Part shown: positions 44,704-57,100 of the stretch, in pieces | Layout of the letters: every line of letters starts with the position of its first letter | How positions within the stretch are numbered: the first letter of the stretch is position 1 | DNA from: Hippasteria phrygiana | Lineage: Eukaryota > Echinodermata > Asteroidea > Valvatida > Goniasteridae | Length of the DNA stretch: 64,000 nt | Assembly (NCBI GenBank): GCA_037893225.1 | Contig: JAZGUH010000197.1 | Span: forward strand, 930,001-994,000 | Direction: 5' to 3' | Program-made: the position numbers and the translations under genes | The notes under the pieces: model-generated | Told to the model about the DNA's origin: nothing | Databases searched by the model: none | What the model saw: the letters and a program-made list of their open reading frames with translations, nothing else

Positions 44704-46162
44704 AGAGGAAAGAAAACCAATTTGCATTTTTCTACTTTAGTGGCTTTTCTGAGAGCTTATGCCTCCCCAAACCTAACAAAGTAGGTTTAAAGAGTTTATG
44801 CATGGATTTGGCAATTTTAGAGAAGTTTTACTTTGGAGTCTCTTTCACTTTAGAATCGGAAAAGCTTGGGGTCAACCGCGTGTTTACAATCCAATCGTGT
44901 GACGTAGCTGCGTAGGGATAGATGACGTCACTATGCGAGTGCCCATTGTGTTTGCGTGCGTGCATGTGTACTACATTGTATGTGTTGGTTTTGTCCTATT
45001 TTTAATGTTCCTGGCGGTGCATTATTGCATGAACGTTGCACTGATGAGTTTTTCAATATTTTTTAATGGGGTCTTTGTGGAGCAGGAAGCTTACTTGTGT
45101 CTTATTCATCCATATTTTGACACTGAAATTTGGGTTTGGAATTTGTGTGGATGGAGAGATATACCGTACCCTGTGGAGACATGAAAACAATAGAGACAAA
45201 GGGACTGAATAGGTCTCCACTAGGCAATTCCATGGGTTAGGTTGTCTCCACAAGGAATTTTGTGTACAAGGACTATGGGGGTTTGCTTAAGTACAGGGAC
45301 AAAGGGGAGAACAATGCCATGTCTCCACAGGGATGCAAAAACGAAAAAATGTGGATGGATTTGTGTGCGCCGCGAACATAGTCTGGTATTAACTGCATTG
45401 TATCTGTCTCAATGAAATGAATCAAAAAATTAGCTGGCCTGACGTTTCCAACTTAAGCAAGTTCTTTCTCAAAGGCATTTGCCTTTGAGAAAGAACTTGC
45501 TTAAGTTTGAAACGTCAGGCCAGCTAATTTTTTTATTTGTATATTTCAGTTCCATTCAGTCAGTCAGCAGTTTGCAACAGTTCAATTCATTTTCAATGAA
45601 ATGAAAACATACAGTGACATCGCGATACGTACAGACGTACACGTACTTTTATGACACCTGGTCGCCGTGGACAAAATTTTCGCTCTGGAATAATGGCAGA
45701 ATGTGATGGCTCGTGGGAGGAGTATAGCGTAGATTCTGAAGATTTTCAGCTGCATAATACTTAACTGTAATACATTCGAGCTCTGAATAACTCCAAAAGT
45801 AAGCTAGGAAGGCGGTGAATTCGGCAAAAATTGCCAAGAAAGTACGACCAGCTGACGACGAAAATGTCACACACACGTGGATGATAGTGCCAACACGCTG
45901 CAGACATGGTGGCCACGCTGCTGGTCCACTGAGGCCAAGTAAGCGCACACGCGTCATAGGGTCATATGCATACATTTGCATCCTTAATGACCTTTGCAGG
46001 AATTGAGACCAAACGCTCACTCCAAGGGCCAATTTTAGTCATTTTTTTTTCAATGAAATAAATTTTAATCGTTCTTTACCAATTTGTATTCGGTCAGAAG
46101 AATATACAAGCTCTCAGAAAAGCCAATAAAGCGGAAAAATGCAACTTGGTTTTCTTTCCTCT
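44704..46162. mobile_element. TTAA-flanked element with about 55-bp inverted ends
   Basis: The left end AGAGGAAAGAAAACCAATTT runs on to about 44760 (CTTTTCTGAGAGCTT). It is matched inverted by 46104-46162. TTAA lies directly outside at 44700-44703 and 46163-46166. TTAA targeting occurs in piggyBac, Kolobok and Sola3. The AGAGG rather than CCC start argues against piggyBac. No transposase is recognised, so the element is non-autonomous. Confidence 0.8.
45424..45533. repeat. Long near-perfect hairpin with GAAACGTCAGGCC arms
   Basis: The arm 45424-45477 pairs with 45480-45533 almost without mismatch around a TT centre. Each arm, read toward its outer end, has TTTGAGAAAGAACTTGCTTA, then GAAACGTCAGGCCAGC. 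The GAAACGTC core is a feature of hammerhead ribozymes associated with Penelope-like elements. The matching CTGATGAG core is degenerate here (CCTTTGAG), so a ribozyme is a hypothesis only. Confidence 0.6.
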
Positions 46163-46556
46163 TTAAGTTAAAACTTGAGAGATGTGATACGGGGAGCGTG
46201 GTTTACTTTTGGTCTGAAGAAGTTCCATTGTCTCTTGGGGCAATTATAACTTTCAGTGATGCAACCATAATCGTGATTATGAAATGCCACGATGCTGCTG
46301 AATGTGTGATTAAAACAAATTTACGTTGAAGACAAACGTGACAAAAAGCAATTCACGGTGATATTTCGGGTGTAGTAAGGCTTCATATTATTGCTGTCCA
46401 ACCCTTTTGCCCATCCTCGGGAAAAAGTCGGTTTGGATGGGTAAAAACAATGCCATTGCAATCACAAACATAGGCCTGTTACTCAGTGCTACCGGACAGA
46501 TCATGACGATGACATTACGATCGGACATATGGTATTAATTTCCCCAACCAAGTATC

Positions 46557-46654
46557 GTATTTTTCCGAGAGACAGCAGATGTGTTTGGACAGGCCAATGA
46601 ATATATATATTCATCGGCCTGGCCGAACACATCTGCTGTCGCTCGGAAAAATAG
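46557..46654. repeat. Long hairpin centred on ATATATATAT
   Basis: TATTTTTCCGAG, GACAGCAGATGTGTT and GGCCAATGAATATA are mirrored by the inverse sequence, with about 48-nt arms and few mismatches. It may be a small foldback MITE. Confidence 0.8.
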
Positions 46655-46659
46655 AGAAA

Positions 46660-49077
46660 TCAGTCATTTTTTTTATCAACATGCAAACATTTGTTGTAAA
46701 GTTATTTGCTGTTCCAACAACCCGTTTTGTTTTGAGAGAACCCTGTGTGTAGTATTTTTAGCTGGCTAAACTCAATCCACGATCAGTAGACTTTACTACA
46801 CAGCTAGCTCCCGGCGCAGCTGGCCCAGGCCAGCTGCAGACTAGACTTAAAGTGCCACGAGTGTGCGATATGCATAATGCATGTACCTTATTAGCCAATA
46901 AAAAAAATGCAGTAGGCGCATTAAATGGCGCAAAGCGTTACATCATTGACCTAATATGGAACTTAAGGACTTGTTTACGAGACAATTGGCACGCATAAGG
47001 CAGCAACCACGAATGTAATGAGAACTTGGCCAAATCAAACACTAAGTCTTCAACGCTGTACCCTGCATACACAGTTGATCGTTACCAAATTCTTCTCTTG
47101 AGTTGTGCTTACATGTACAGCGCCATGTATGTCTCGAAATCGGCAATATTTTTTTGCGGCATAGGCCTAAATTGAAAAATCAACTTCTCGAAATGCGTTC
47201 AACTTTTGAGAATTCTCAGCGCAAAAACTAGCCCTGACGTCACAAATTTGCATTCGGGATGAACTGGCATTAAATTGACATTGTGAAAAATATGCCCCGA
47301 ACTCGACATGGATCTACAGAAAGTTATATTCTGGTTGGCGTCCGGCACATCAATGTTTTTTGGAAGAGCTACAACTGTGGTAGATAAATCCCTAAACTGG
47401 TGAATCAGGCGCCGTCTTAATTTAGTCTTTAACTTGTACGTGTGTGTATAATCGATGTATCGAATATAATCAAAGTTGGATATCCGACATATCGATAATT
47501 GAAAATTCTCATATCGACGGACCCTAATTTGGGGCGGGGGGATTTTTTTTCTCCTGGGGCTGTTAACTCCAGCACTCCCTTAAAAAAATGACATTCTAAG
47601 TCACTGCACCTTTGCGGAAGTAAAAAAAACAAAAACAAAAACGTGCCCCTTCCATAAGGAAAATTATGACCAAGAATTTATTTTGTGTTGGCAGGGGTAA
47701 AATAAAAATATAATTATTCTAATATATCTTAGGGCGAGGATCGAGGGGCGGTGATATACATGTATACGGGATCTATCACGGGAACGTGCATTATATGTGG
47801 ATGTAAACTTTTTAGTTGTTTTTGTAGAGTATGGACCCATGGGTAAGGACACCTTTTCCCCAACGGTGGAGCCAGTCTGTCATGTTAAATTTGGTCTAGT
47901 ATAAAATCTGGACTAGCAAAACCGGGCCTTTTTATCAATCCACTTTTAACCTCTACTCCGAAAAAAAGGATATACATTTTTTAATAAAATTATTTGGATT
48001 GGAAATATCCCCCGAATCGTTTATCCATGTGCATGTACACAAACAGGGGTTGAAATTTCATGTTCAATTCAGTTTCCGTCATTTATCGAATCAAATTTTC
48101 CACGGTCTTTGAAAAAAATGCCCAAATAAAATCTCGGCTCCAAAAAAAAAGAAGCCTTTCCAGAGAATGATTGACAGCCGCATTGTTCAAATTATACAAT
48201 GTACACATGTATCTCTTGTTTATTATAAGTATCAATTTGTGTTCAGCGGCAGGCCACCTGACTTTGATGACATATGGCGCTAGTTTATGGAACTTTGCCG
48301 CTAGTTCTTTGCTGATGGACAGTGATGATAATATCTCAACCAATTAAATGAGCCGGTTTCCGGCAAATAAATATGCCATTGGTTGCAGTTACTGGCTCTG
48401 CGCATGCTGGAGTCATTGGCCATTGGAATTCCCAGCTGGCCCCTGTACACGACTTTTTGTGTGTATTTTCTCCTCCATCTAGCCGAAGTCCAAGGGCCGC
48501 AAGTTGCGGTTTTGTGGGTCGGTATTCCGCGGACCAGTCACTCTGTAATGTAACTATTCATATTTAAATGAGCTGGCGGGTCTGCGGGAGAACGGGTATA
48601 TTCAAGTCTTTTGATATGTAAATGACCGTTCCGGACAGGGCTAGCCGGGTTGTTAATGGCTCTTTTGTTAAAATTGGTCTTGGGGATCCTGCAGAATGGA
48701 CGGGGCGTGGAACAGTCAGTCAAATATGAGATGCCGCCTAAGTAAACAACTGACTATGCTGAACATGCAGTGCGCTTCCATTAATGGTGTGATGAATTAA
48801 CCCTCCTATACTTATAACTATCACAGCCTATCAAAAACTCTAAACACCAACTCTCACCGTTTGTGTGTGTTTCAATCTGTCACTTGATACGTTTTGATAT
48901 ATAGGGTAGCTGGCTCCATTTTGGCCTTGAGAACAGGAGGGTTAATAGAGGAATCCCACGACGACGAGTTTAGCGCCGATCTGCGCACTACTGCGTTTGA
49001 AAATGAGGATCTCAATGTCACAGTAAACAACTTTATGCTAATCGTGCGCCTGCGCTGCCTTTTATGGCCTGATTAAT
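46660..49077. other. Non-coding interval
   Basis: No gene supported in this stretch. Confidence 0.5.
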
Positions 49078-49282
49078 TCATGCATGAATGGATGTGCTGA
49101 AAAGCGTTGTTTTGTTTGCCAATGACATTCTCGCTTTCAACCCGGAAGTGCGCAAAAGGGGCTAATGTGAAATTCCTCTATTCATGCAGGAATGAATTTG
49201 TTGAATGGCAGTGTTTGTTTAGCACTAAAGAGCCTCGCTTTCAACCGAGAAGTGCACATACAGGGCTTATGTGAAATTCGTC
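49078..49282. repeat. Two-copy tandem duplication of about 102 bp
   Basis: TTCATGCATGAATGGATGTG...AATGTGAAATTCCTC is followed directly by a diverged copy TTCATGCAGGAATGAATTTG...TATGTGAAATTCGTC. No coding sequence. Confidence 0.8.
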
Positions 49283-50568
49283 ATGAAAAGAAACATTTGA
49301 CAGGCAAAAATGTCCTGCTTACAAAGTCACTTTCACACACTATAACCAATGCACATGAACATTTTCACATCCTAAATGTTTAATCGAAAAGCCCAGCAAC
49401 CCAATTTTGTTAATTTAGATTTTTGCCAGCATGATATTTGTGGAAAGCAATTCAAAATCTTGTTATTTTTCTGCACATCAGTTTTGTTACATTGAGAAAA
49501 AGCCATCAACTATATTAATACCAGAATGCCTAAATGCCATCTCATGTTAAAAAGGAGGGAAAAACAGCAGACTGTCAGAATAAATTATTGAAACAGTTAC
49601 TACTGTGAGTGCTTGGAACAGATGCTGCGGAAGAATTACCGACATGGAAGTGAGGTATTACGCTGTGACCAATATCCCTCCTTTCCTCCAAGACTGATGG
49701 CATGCCCGCAGGACAGGCCACACCCACTTGCAGACATCAGATAGGTCATCCCGGCACGGAAGCCCAATTAAGAATTGGACTGAAATAAGACTTGATAGAG
49801 TTGTGTATTGATTTTAACCATTGATGAGCACTTAATAATATGAATAAAGATGGGTCATTCCATGAAGTTAAGATACAATGTGTAACATTTTGGTAAAAAT
49901 TTAAAATTGCTATAAAATAAATTTGTTGTACCACATGGGATTCTATACAATTGTTTCATTATAGCTTAGATTCATTGTGACATAATATTAAGTTTAGGGT
50001 CCTCTCTCTTGAGTTTCACATCAACTCCCATAGACTTACTATGGATAAATCAACAATGTAACAAGGGACACGGTGTCCCGGTCACATCTTAGTTTATGTT
50101 GCTCATAATTCATAAATAATACATGTTAAAGCATCCAAATCTGTATGTGGTGGTTAAAAAATGTCATCCTTTTACATACCCATCAAATAGAGTTGGCTAA
50201 ATAAAACATTTGATGTAATAATTGATTTGGCAAGCCTGCAAGGATGTAACATGGGACACCACTCCATCAAGTGTGGAAAACTAACACATGACACCAATTT
50301 AGGGGGTCTTTTTTTATGTTTTTAAAAAGAGGTTCTCCAAGTCTTTGTTATCATGTTGCATGGACATCTCACATACTGCTCACAGATGAATTATGGAAGA
50401 AAGTTCCCAAAATTGTAAGGATGTAACATGGGACACCGCCGTTACCTCTAGGGCTGTTGTCGACAGGCCTTTTGTTGACAATGTTGGCGACAATGGCAGT
50501 TTTCCGACATATCCACACAGATGACTCATTGTCGACCAAAAAAAATCAATACAAAATCAATAAAAAAA
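49283..50568. other. Non-coding interval with GGGACACC motifs
   Basis: No gene supported. GGGTCATTCCATGAAG (49854) resembles the end of the 31069-36019 element. GATGTAACATGGGACACC occurs near 50245 and 50420, and the palindrome GGGACACGGTGTCCC near 50066. This may be a decayed relative, without a recognisable opposite end. Confidence 0.5.
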
Positions 50569-50611
50569 TCGGCATTTTATCGCACACAAATTTCGTGTGA
50601 TAAAATGCTGA
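50569..50611. repeat. Hairpin GGCATTTTATCGCACAC
   Basis: The arm 50569-50587 pairs with 50595-50613 around AAATTTC, with one or two mismatches. Confidence 0.75.
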
Positions 50612-51418
50612 TTTACACAAACTAATGTGAGACCTAGCTTACTATAATGTTCTAGTGCAACCCATGTGTTATGATGTGCTTTCTTGTCCAAAAACGTCGA
50701 CTTACATGCGGTGTATTTAGCTCGTGAGTTTTCCTGTACACCACCATTTTCTTGATCTATCTTTCACAACACGAAACAGAAATTGAGTTAACGCCCCGCG
50801 CCAGCCTTAGCTTGTTGTCAAGTTGCAAAACAACTTCAGGTCGCGACCATTGTTTATAGGGTTTGATTTATTTTGTCTCAATTACAATGATTGCTAAATG
50901 TAGTTATTAGTTGTAAAAGTCAAGCAGGGGTGTAACACACGATACCACTTTTTCATGATATTTCAGTCGCGATACAATACGTATCGTAAAAACAAAAACA
51001 AAAAAATAACCCCATCAAAACCAAAACATAAAAAAGACCACCCCCGCCCAAAAAATCAAATTGAACCTTTCCAAGCAAGTGTTTATTTCCACACGATGTA
51101 CAAAATAAATGCATGTACATGTACATGTACATGCATGCTCCATTTCCACATAATATAGTATGAATTTTGTAAGCACTAAAATAAAAACAATAATCGTGCC
51201 AGCATGCCCGGGACGTGCCACTTGTCCGGGTAGCCACACACGCCTTGACTAAAGGCCACAGGGCAGTTTCCCCAACGATTTCTAGCTGGAAATCGTTGGA
51301 AAACGACAGCACACCTGGTGCCATCATTTCACAGGATGATTGCGACTACTATTAACTTACAGTCTAGTAAGGCATTTCTGAATAATTCAGTAAAAAGGAA
51401 ATTGGAGGATTACCAATC
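50612..51418. other. Non-coding interval
   Basis: CAGGGGTGTAACACACGATA at 50926 looks like a hAT-type end without a visible partner. A TGTACATGTACATG tract lies at 51112-51136. Confidence 0.5.
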
Positions 51419-52292
51419 GTGTACACTACGTTTAACGTCCACTCGTTCAGGGCCGAGTGGTGGACCAGGAACCAGTCTATAGCGGGAGTAGGCTGGTTCT
51501 CTAACAAGATTAGAGGCTACCAAGGGTACTGGTACCTTTGGGATCAGCTCGAGATAAACAAGGTATTCCGTAAAGACGTTTTGAGAACAATCTCTCATCA
51601 TTTCTGGTTGTTGTACCTAAATCTTTGCAAAAGCAAGTCTTGTGCACATCACACAATGTCAGAGCAGGGCCCATTTGGGTCGGACAAAAACTTTTGGCAA
51701 AATCCAACAGTCCTTTTATTGGATCGGTTATCAAAATGACAGCCAGTTAGATTAAACGGTGTGAGTTGTGCCAAAAGAAAAATGCCAGCTCCAAAGTTGC
51801 GCAGTTTTACTAAAGACATCACTTGTTGGAGCTCCTTTTGAAAGGAATTGCCTTGGATATTCTTGGCAAATTCCCACGTTTGAAAAAAGGCAATCGGTAC
51901 ATACATGTACTTGTAATTATGGATTATTTTTCCAAGTTGGCCGATGGATATACTCTGAGAAATCAGGAGGCAGAGACTGTAGCACAAGTGCTTGTCGAAC
52001 AATTCATTTGTCGGTATGGTGTCCCCCTAAGTTTGCACAGAGACCAGGGTTCAAATTTTGAAAGGAATTTGTTCCAAAGTGTGTAAATTGTTGGGTATCA
52101 ACAAGACAAGAACTATATATGGCTTTCAATCAGATGGTCCTATAGGGAGATTTAATAGAACTATCCAAGCCTTGATTAGCATGTATGTTTGTGAAGATCA
52201 GTCTGACTGGGATACCCATATACCTTATGTTATGATGAGTTACAGGGCTAGTGAACTGGAAACAACAGGTGTTAGCCCCAATAGAATGTCTG
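51419..52292 (+). pseudogene. Old Ty3/Gypsy integrase gene, 5' part
   Basis: From about 51535 the frame pieces read WDQLEI and FRK, then a zinc-binding remnant (CELCQKKN in one frame). Next comes the integrase core with VIMDYFSKLADGY (first Asp), HRDQGSNFE (second Asp) and, after a frameshift near 52070, FQSDGPIGRFNRT, where the usual catalytic Glu of the QVERFNR motif is Gly. It continues to YVMMSYRASELETTGVSPNR and is cut at 52292 by the younger element. The remainder is at 60630. Several frameshifts and the lost Glu show that it was already dead or decayed freely afterwards. Confidence 0.8.
52288..52292. repeat. Target-site duplication GTCTG, left copy
   Basis: A 5-bp duplicate, identical to 60630-60634, immediately outside the LTR retrotransposon. 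Confidence 0.95.
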
Positions 52293-54004
52293 TGTCAAAA
52301 CCCGGGACAAACATATACAAAATAAAAGGCGGGTGAACTCTAGATTCCTTCTCTTTACTTTATATTCAAATTTATTCAATATTTACAATCTTTATTTTAC
52401 AAATTTACTCATGGATTGGCTAAAATGTCTATATATATGTCAGCTTCAAGAATTTTCCTGATAAATCTTATTATATGGCTTTCTTCTTTTCTAATTATAA
52501 TTTACTCTACTTTTCTATTCACATGCAAACTCAGCTTATCTGGTCGATTCCTTACTTTAATTAGCCCAGGATTTGACCTCAACTCAAAACAATTATATAC
52601 ATACAATTAGTGTAGCTTCCTTTTCCTCTAACAATAATTAGGAAATAGTAGTCGGCAGATTAGTGGATCCACTGTGGTCGCCCGATCACTCAACTACACC
52701 CAACCCTAGCCTTCCTCCTCGAGTGTATAGGGTTCACTGGTCCAGCCCTCCTAGGGTGGCCCTCGGTCCAGTACCGTCAGTATAGGTGTAACTTGACCGG
52801 AGTAGGATCTCGTCCCGTCCTTCAGCCCAGATGTATGGCCATCTAAAGATTCAATACACATGAACCAGGACTTCGGAAATACTTGCCATATATTCACACT
52901 AAACTACAATAATAATTATCACACAAATTGTAGTCTCAAATGTGTCGGACTATATCGGGTAAATTTTGGAACTTCACAATAACCCCAAAACAACATTTTC
53001 TTTCAAACTTTGATTAATTCTAGGAACGTAAAAGTAGGTTAACACAAAATCAGAGCTGAACATCTATATCAGTTTTCCTTTTATATCGGAATAAGTCAAG
53101 ACCGTGTGGTGACTTTCGTATTTATAGGCTAAGCATAAAACATCAATTTTCGGTCTTAAAATTTGCCAAAAAGAAATCACGAGACAATATTCAAACACTT
53201 ACGGATTTCCATAAAAGTGGAAGTTTTGATCCTCGCTCAGATCATGGAGAAGATTGAGTAGTGCCTGCCACCATAGAGACTCCAGGGCCAAAGGATAAGT
53301 TGGCCACGCAAAAGCAAACTAGTTGCAGGGCGTAATCTGCCTTGGTGACTTTCACCAAGCTAAAAGCTTCAACACCAGAATGTGTTGACTGAGGCACAGA
53401 TTGCAGGGGAGTCGGTTAATCAAATGGCTAACTCTGGCAGCACCCTCTCTCTATCACATCATGTTTCATTCTCCCTCACTTCACCGATTTCACTTCCCTC
53501 TACACCTTCCCAAAAAGGCGTTCTCTCCAAATTATCCAGTGTTCTTTTTACTTTATTCTTTATTTCCAACTACTTCCACACTTCACTCATTTACAAAAGA
53601 AAACACCGTTTAACACCAAGGGTGCATCCTGACTCTAGATGCTAATTTATTGTTTAAATGCAGCAATTAGTCTATTTATAAATAAAGGATCTATCCTACT
53701 GGTTTTGGTTAACAAAAAGAAGCTTCGCTAATAGAAAGGTGCACATTCACAAGTACCGAAGGGTTGGTTGGGACGCCCTTGGACAGCCAGGTAAAGGAAA
53801 CACAAACAAACAAAAGAAAACGATTGGAAAGCCATGGCCAAAAACCGGTTCAAACCAGTCTGAGAAATTAAGATAAACTGGGCAAGACCATTTTTATAAA
53901 AGGTAAAATAAAAACCAACAAAAGGGACACCAGTCTAAAGTTACGTTCAACTGGGCGATACCATTTTGATAAAAGGTTAAAAAAAAGAAGGAACGATTGT
54001 GACA
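52293..54004 (-). repeat. 3' LTR (left copy), 1,712 bp
   Basis: Same length as the right LTR, with an exact offset of 6,625 bp. The small open frames inside (for example 53382-53645) recur identically at the offset positions and are not supported as genes. Confidence 0.95.
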
Positions 54005-54018
54005 TTTACTCCCTCTTC
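54005..54018 (-). other. Polypurine tract
   Basis: On the element strand GAAGAGGGAGTAAA abuts the 3' LTR. It is the expected primer for plus-strand DNA synthesis; the last bases include one T. Confidence 0.7.
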
Positions 54019-54108
54019 AAAAGAAAATGTTTTACATTACATTTTCTAAAAAAGAAAGGTTATATTTCTCACTTATTTGCCGCTTCAATTAAAACTTCTT
54101 TATTATGT

Positions 54109-57100
54109 TTACACAACGCGGCTCAGGTAGTCGGCTCCGACATTTTCTGATCCTTTGATAGCTATGATGTGGAACTGATAGGGTTGCAATGAAAGAGCCC
54201 ATCTCATGATCCTGGCATTAGCTACCTTTGCTTTTTGCAGGTATGCGAGTGGTTGGTGATCAGTTTCAATTCTGAAGGGTTTTCCGTACAAATAGACCTG
54301 ATATTTTTGTACACCCCATACGAGGGCGAGACATTCCTTTTCTATTGTGGAATAGTTACGCTCACGCTGTAGCAGTTTTCTGCTCGCGTAAGCAACAGGA
54401 AATTTCTCATCTTCATATTCTTGTAACAGGATTGCCCCTATGCCCAAGTCTGATGCGTCAGTACGCAAGGTGAAGGGCTTATCAAGATTAGGCAGATGTA
54501 GTATGGGCGCAGTGACTAGAGTTTGTTTGAGCGCATCAAATGCAAGTTGCTGACTTGCCTCCCAGACTATTTTGTTTGGTTCACTGTTCTTGGTTTTATC
54601 TGTGAGAGGGACAGCAATGGCAGCGTAATTTGGAATAAACTTCCGATAGTATCCTGTCAGGCCTAGGAATGATCTTAGTTGTTTTTTGGTTGTCGGGCAG
54701 GGTGCAGTTTTGATTTTGTCCACTTTGTTGAGTTGTGGTGCAAGTTTGCCACGACCAATGACATGACCTAGAAAGTCAACAGTCTGTTTTCCAATAGAAC
54801 ACTTACTTGGTTTTGCAGTCATACCTGATTTTCTGAGTCTTTGCATGAGCTTGGTAAGTATTGCAATGTGAACTTCCCAGGATTTTGTATGTATGAGTAT
54901 ATCATCAATGTAGTTGTCTACATGGTCAAGGCCTTCAAGTAAAGACCGCATAACTCGACTAAAAGTTGCAGGAGCATTAATCAATCCAAAGGGCATCACT
55001 CTAAACTGGAAGAGGCCAGTAGGAGTGATGAATGCAGTTTTTGCCTTAGCTTCGGGTACCATGGGTATCTGCCAATATCCTTTGCTAAGATCAATTTTTG
55101 TGAAATAGTGATCATTACAAAGCTTGGAAAATATCTGATCAGGGTTTGGGATGGGTTCCGCGTCAAAGGTTGTGATCTTATTTAACTTTCTAAAATCGAT
55201 ACAAAACCGATTCGAACCGTCAGGCTTTTTAACCAGAACAATGGGAGATGAATATGGCGAATCCGATTTTTCAATGATCTGTAATTTCAACATGTCGCTG
55301 ACTTCTTCTTTAACTGTCTCAATTAGTGCATACGGCATAGGATATGGTTTACTTCTAATTGGTTCGTTCGAGGTGAGTCTTATATCGTGATGACCTATTT
55401 TTGCATTTCCGGGTACATCTGTCATGACGTCGCGAAAATTTCCTAAAACTTGTCCTACTTCGCGTTGTTGTTGAACTGACAAATCAGGACTAATCTCAAC
55501 GTCGTCAATGGTTTCGATAGCGTGGAGTGACGGTGACGGAATTATGTTATTGTCAAAGGTTGCTTCGTGTGACAGTTCATCTGATATCCCGTTAGACTCG
55601 CATTCAATTACGGACACAGAAGCACACTCGAATATGTTTCCGATAATGGTTCCTTTAGTTTCTACCTTGTTAGTACTTTCGGTGGTTTCTGAGGCTAATC
55701 GGCTGATGTATCGTTTTAGTAGATTAGCATGGAAAACTTTTGGTTTCCCATGAAGATCAATGCGATAATCTAGAGGACTGAGTTTATGAGTTATCAAAAA
55801 TGGTCCTCTCCATTGAAGCAGGAGCTTGTTATGGTCTGTAGGTAGTAGTAATAATACCCAGTCTCCTGGCTGGAAATTGCGCACACGTGTTTTTCGGTCA
55901 TAGTAATGTTTGTGGCGCTCGGATGATTTCCCCAACTCTTCCTGGGCTATTTTACAGGTTTCCTCAATCCGATTACGAAGATCTAACACATACTGGTATG
56001 TGGTGCGCGTTTCTTGATCAGGATAGTTATCAGTCCACAATTCCTTTAAAATGCTCATAGGACCACGGACTGTCCTGCCGTACAGAAGCTCAAACGGAGC
56101 AAATCCCGTACTAGCTTGTGGCGTTTCTCGATAGGCAAATAGTAAGGGACTTATATACCTATCCCAGTCACGAGGTTTTTCAGCGCATAATCTCTTGAGC
56201 ATTTGTTTTAGAGTTCCATTGAAGCGCTCGACTAAGCCATTGCACGCCGGGTGATATGGGGTTGTAGTGAGCTGGTGGAGAGAAAGTAATCTACTGATCT
56301 CTTTCATTATGTCAGAGGTGAATTGGGCCCCCTGGTCAGATAAAATTTCTCTCGGAATACCAACACGCGTAAAAACGTCTACCATTGCCTCGGCAACTCG
56401 GGTTGTTTCGATGCTGCGTAAGGGAATCGCTTCCGGATATCGTGTCGCGTAGTCTACGATCGTTACAATGTACCGGTTTCCGCTTTCAGAGATGGGGAAG
56501 ATCGGTCCAACAATGTCTATCGCGACTCTTTGGAAAGGAGTGTCTATTAGTGGCATTTTCCCTAGGGGAACCTTACCAACTTTGCCTTTGGGTAACGTTC
56601 GTTGACAGATGTCACATGAACGACAGAATCTAGTAATGTCTGCATGTACCCCAGGCCAGAAAAAGTTAGATAGAACTTTCTCAGTAGTTTTGATAGAGCC
56701 TTGGTGTCCACCTAAAATTGATTCGTGTGCCAATTTCATGACATGAGTGCGAAACTTGGAAGGTACAACAAGTTGAATATAGGGTTGGCCAAAATCAATC
56801 TTAGGAGACTGAAACTCACGGTAAAGTAAGTCTTTTGACCAGTAGAACTTAGAGGTGGATCCATAACGTGTCATTTTGTGATCTTCGTTTGATGCCAATT
56901 CTCGGATTTTCTTGAGTGTAGGATCCGTTTGCTGAGCTTCCTTAATCTGTTTTCTATCTATATCAGGTAGCAATGTTGGAACTTTGAGTTTCTTTAGAGG
57001 TTTTTCGTTATGTTTGACCTGTGACCTTGTTTGTACAGCACTTGTTTCAATGTACTCCTGAGTTTCGGTTTGTGAGTCAACGTTTCTGATCTCAGGTTCA

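Noticed and set aside
45649..46032. 127-codon minus-strand open frame
   Set aside because: No domain seen, and it lies within a non-autonomous element.
50926..51240. hAT element starting CAGGGGTGTAACACACGATA
   Set aside because: No matching right end or 8-bp duplication found.
52416..53645. Small open frames inside the left LTR, repeated at 59041-60270
   Set aside because: They repeat only because the LTRs are duplicated, and lie on the strand opposite to the element's genes.
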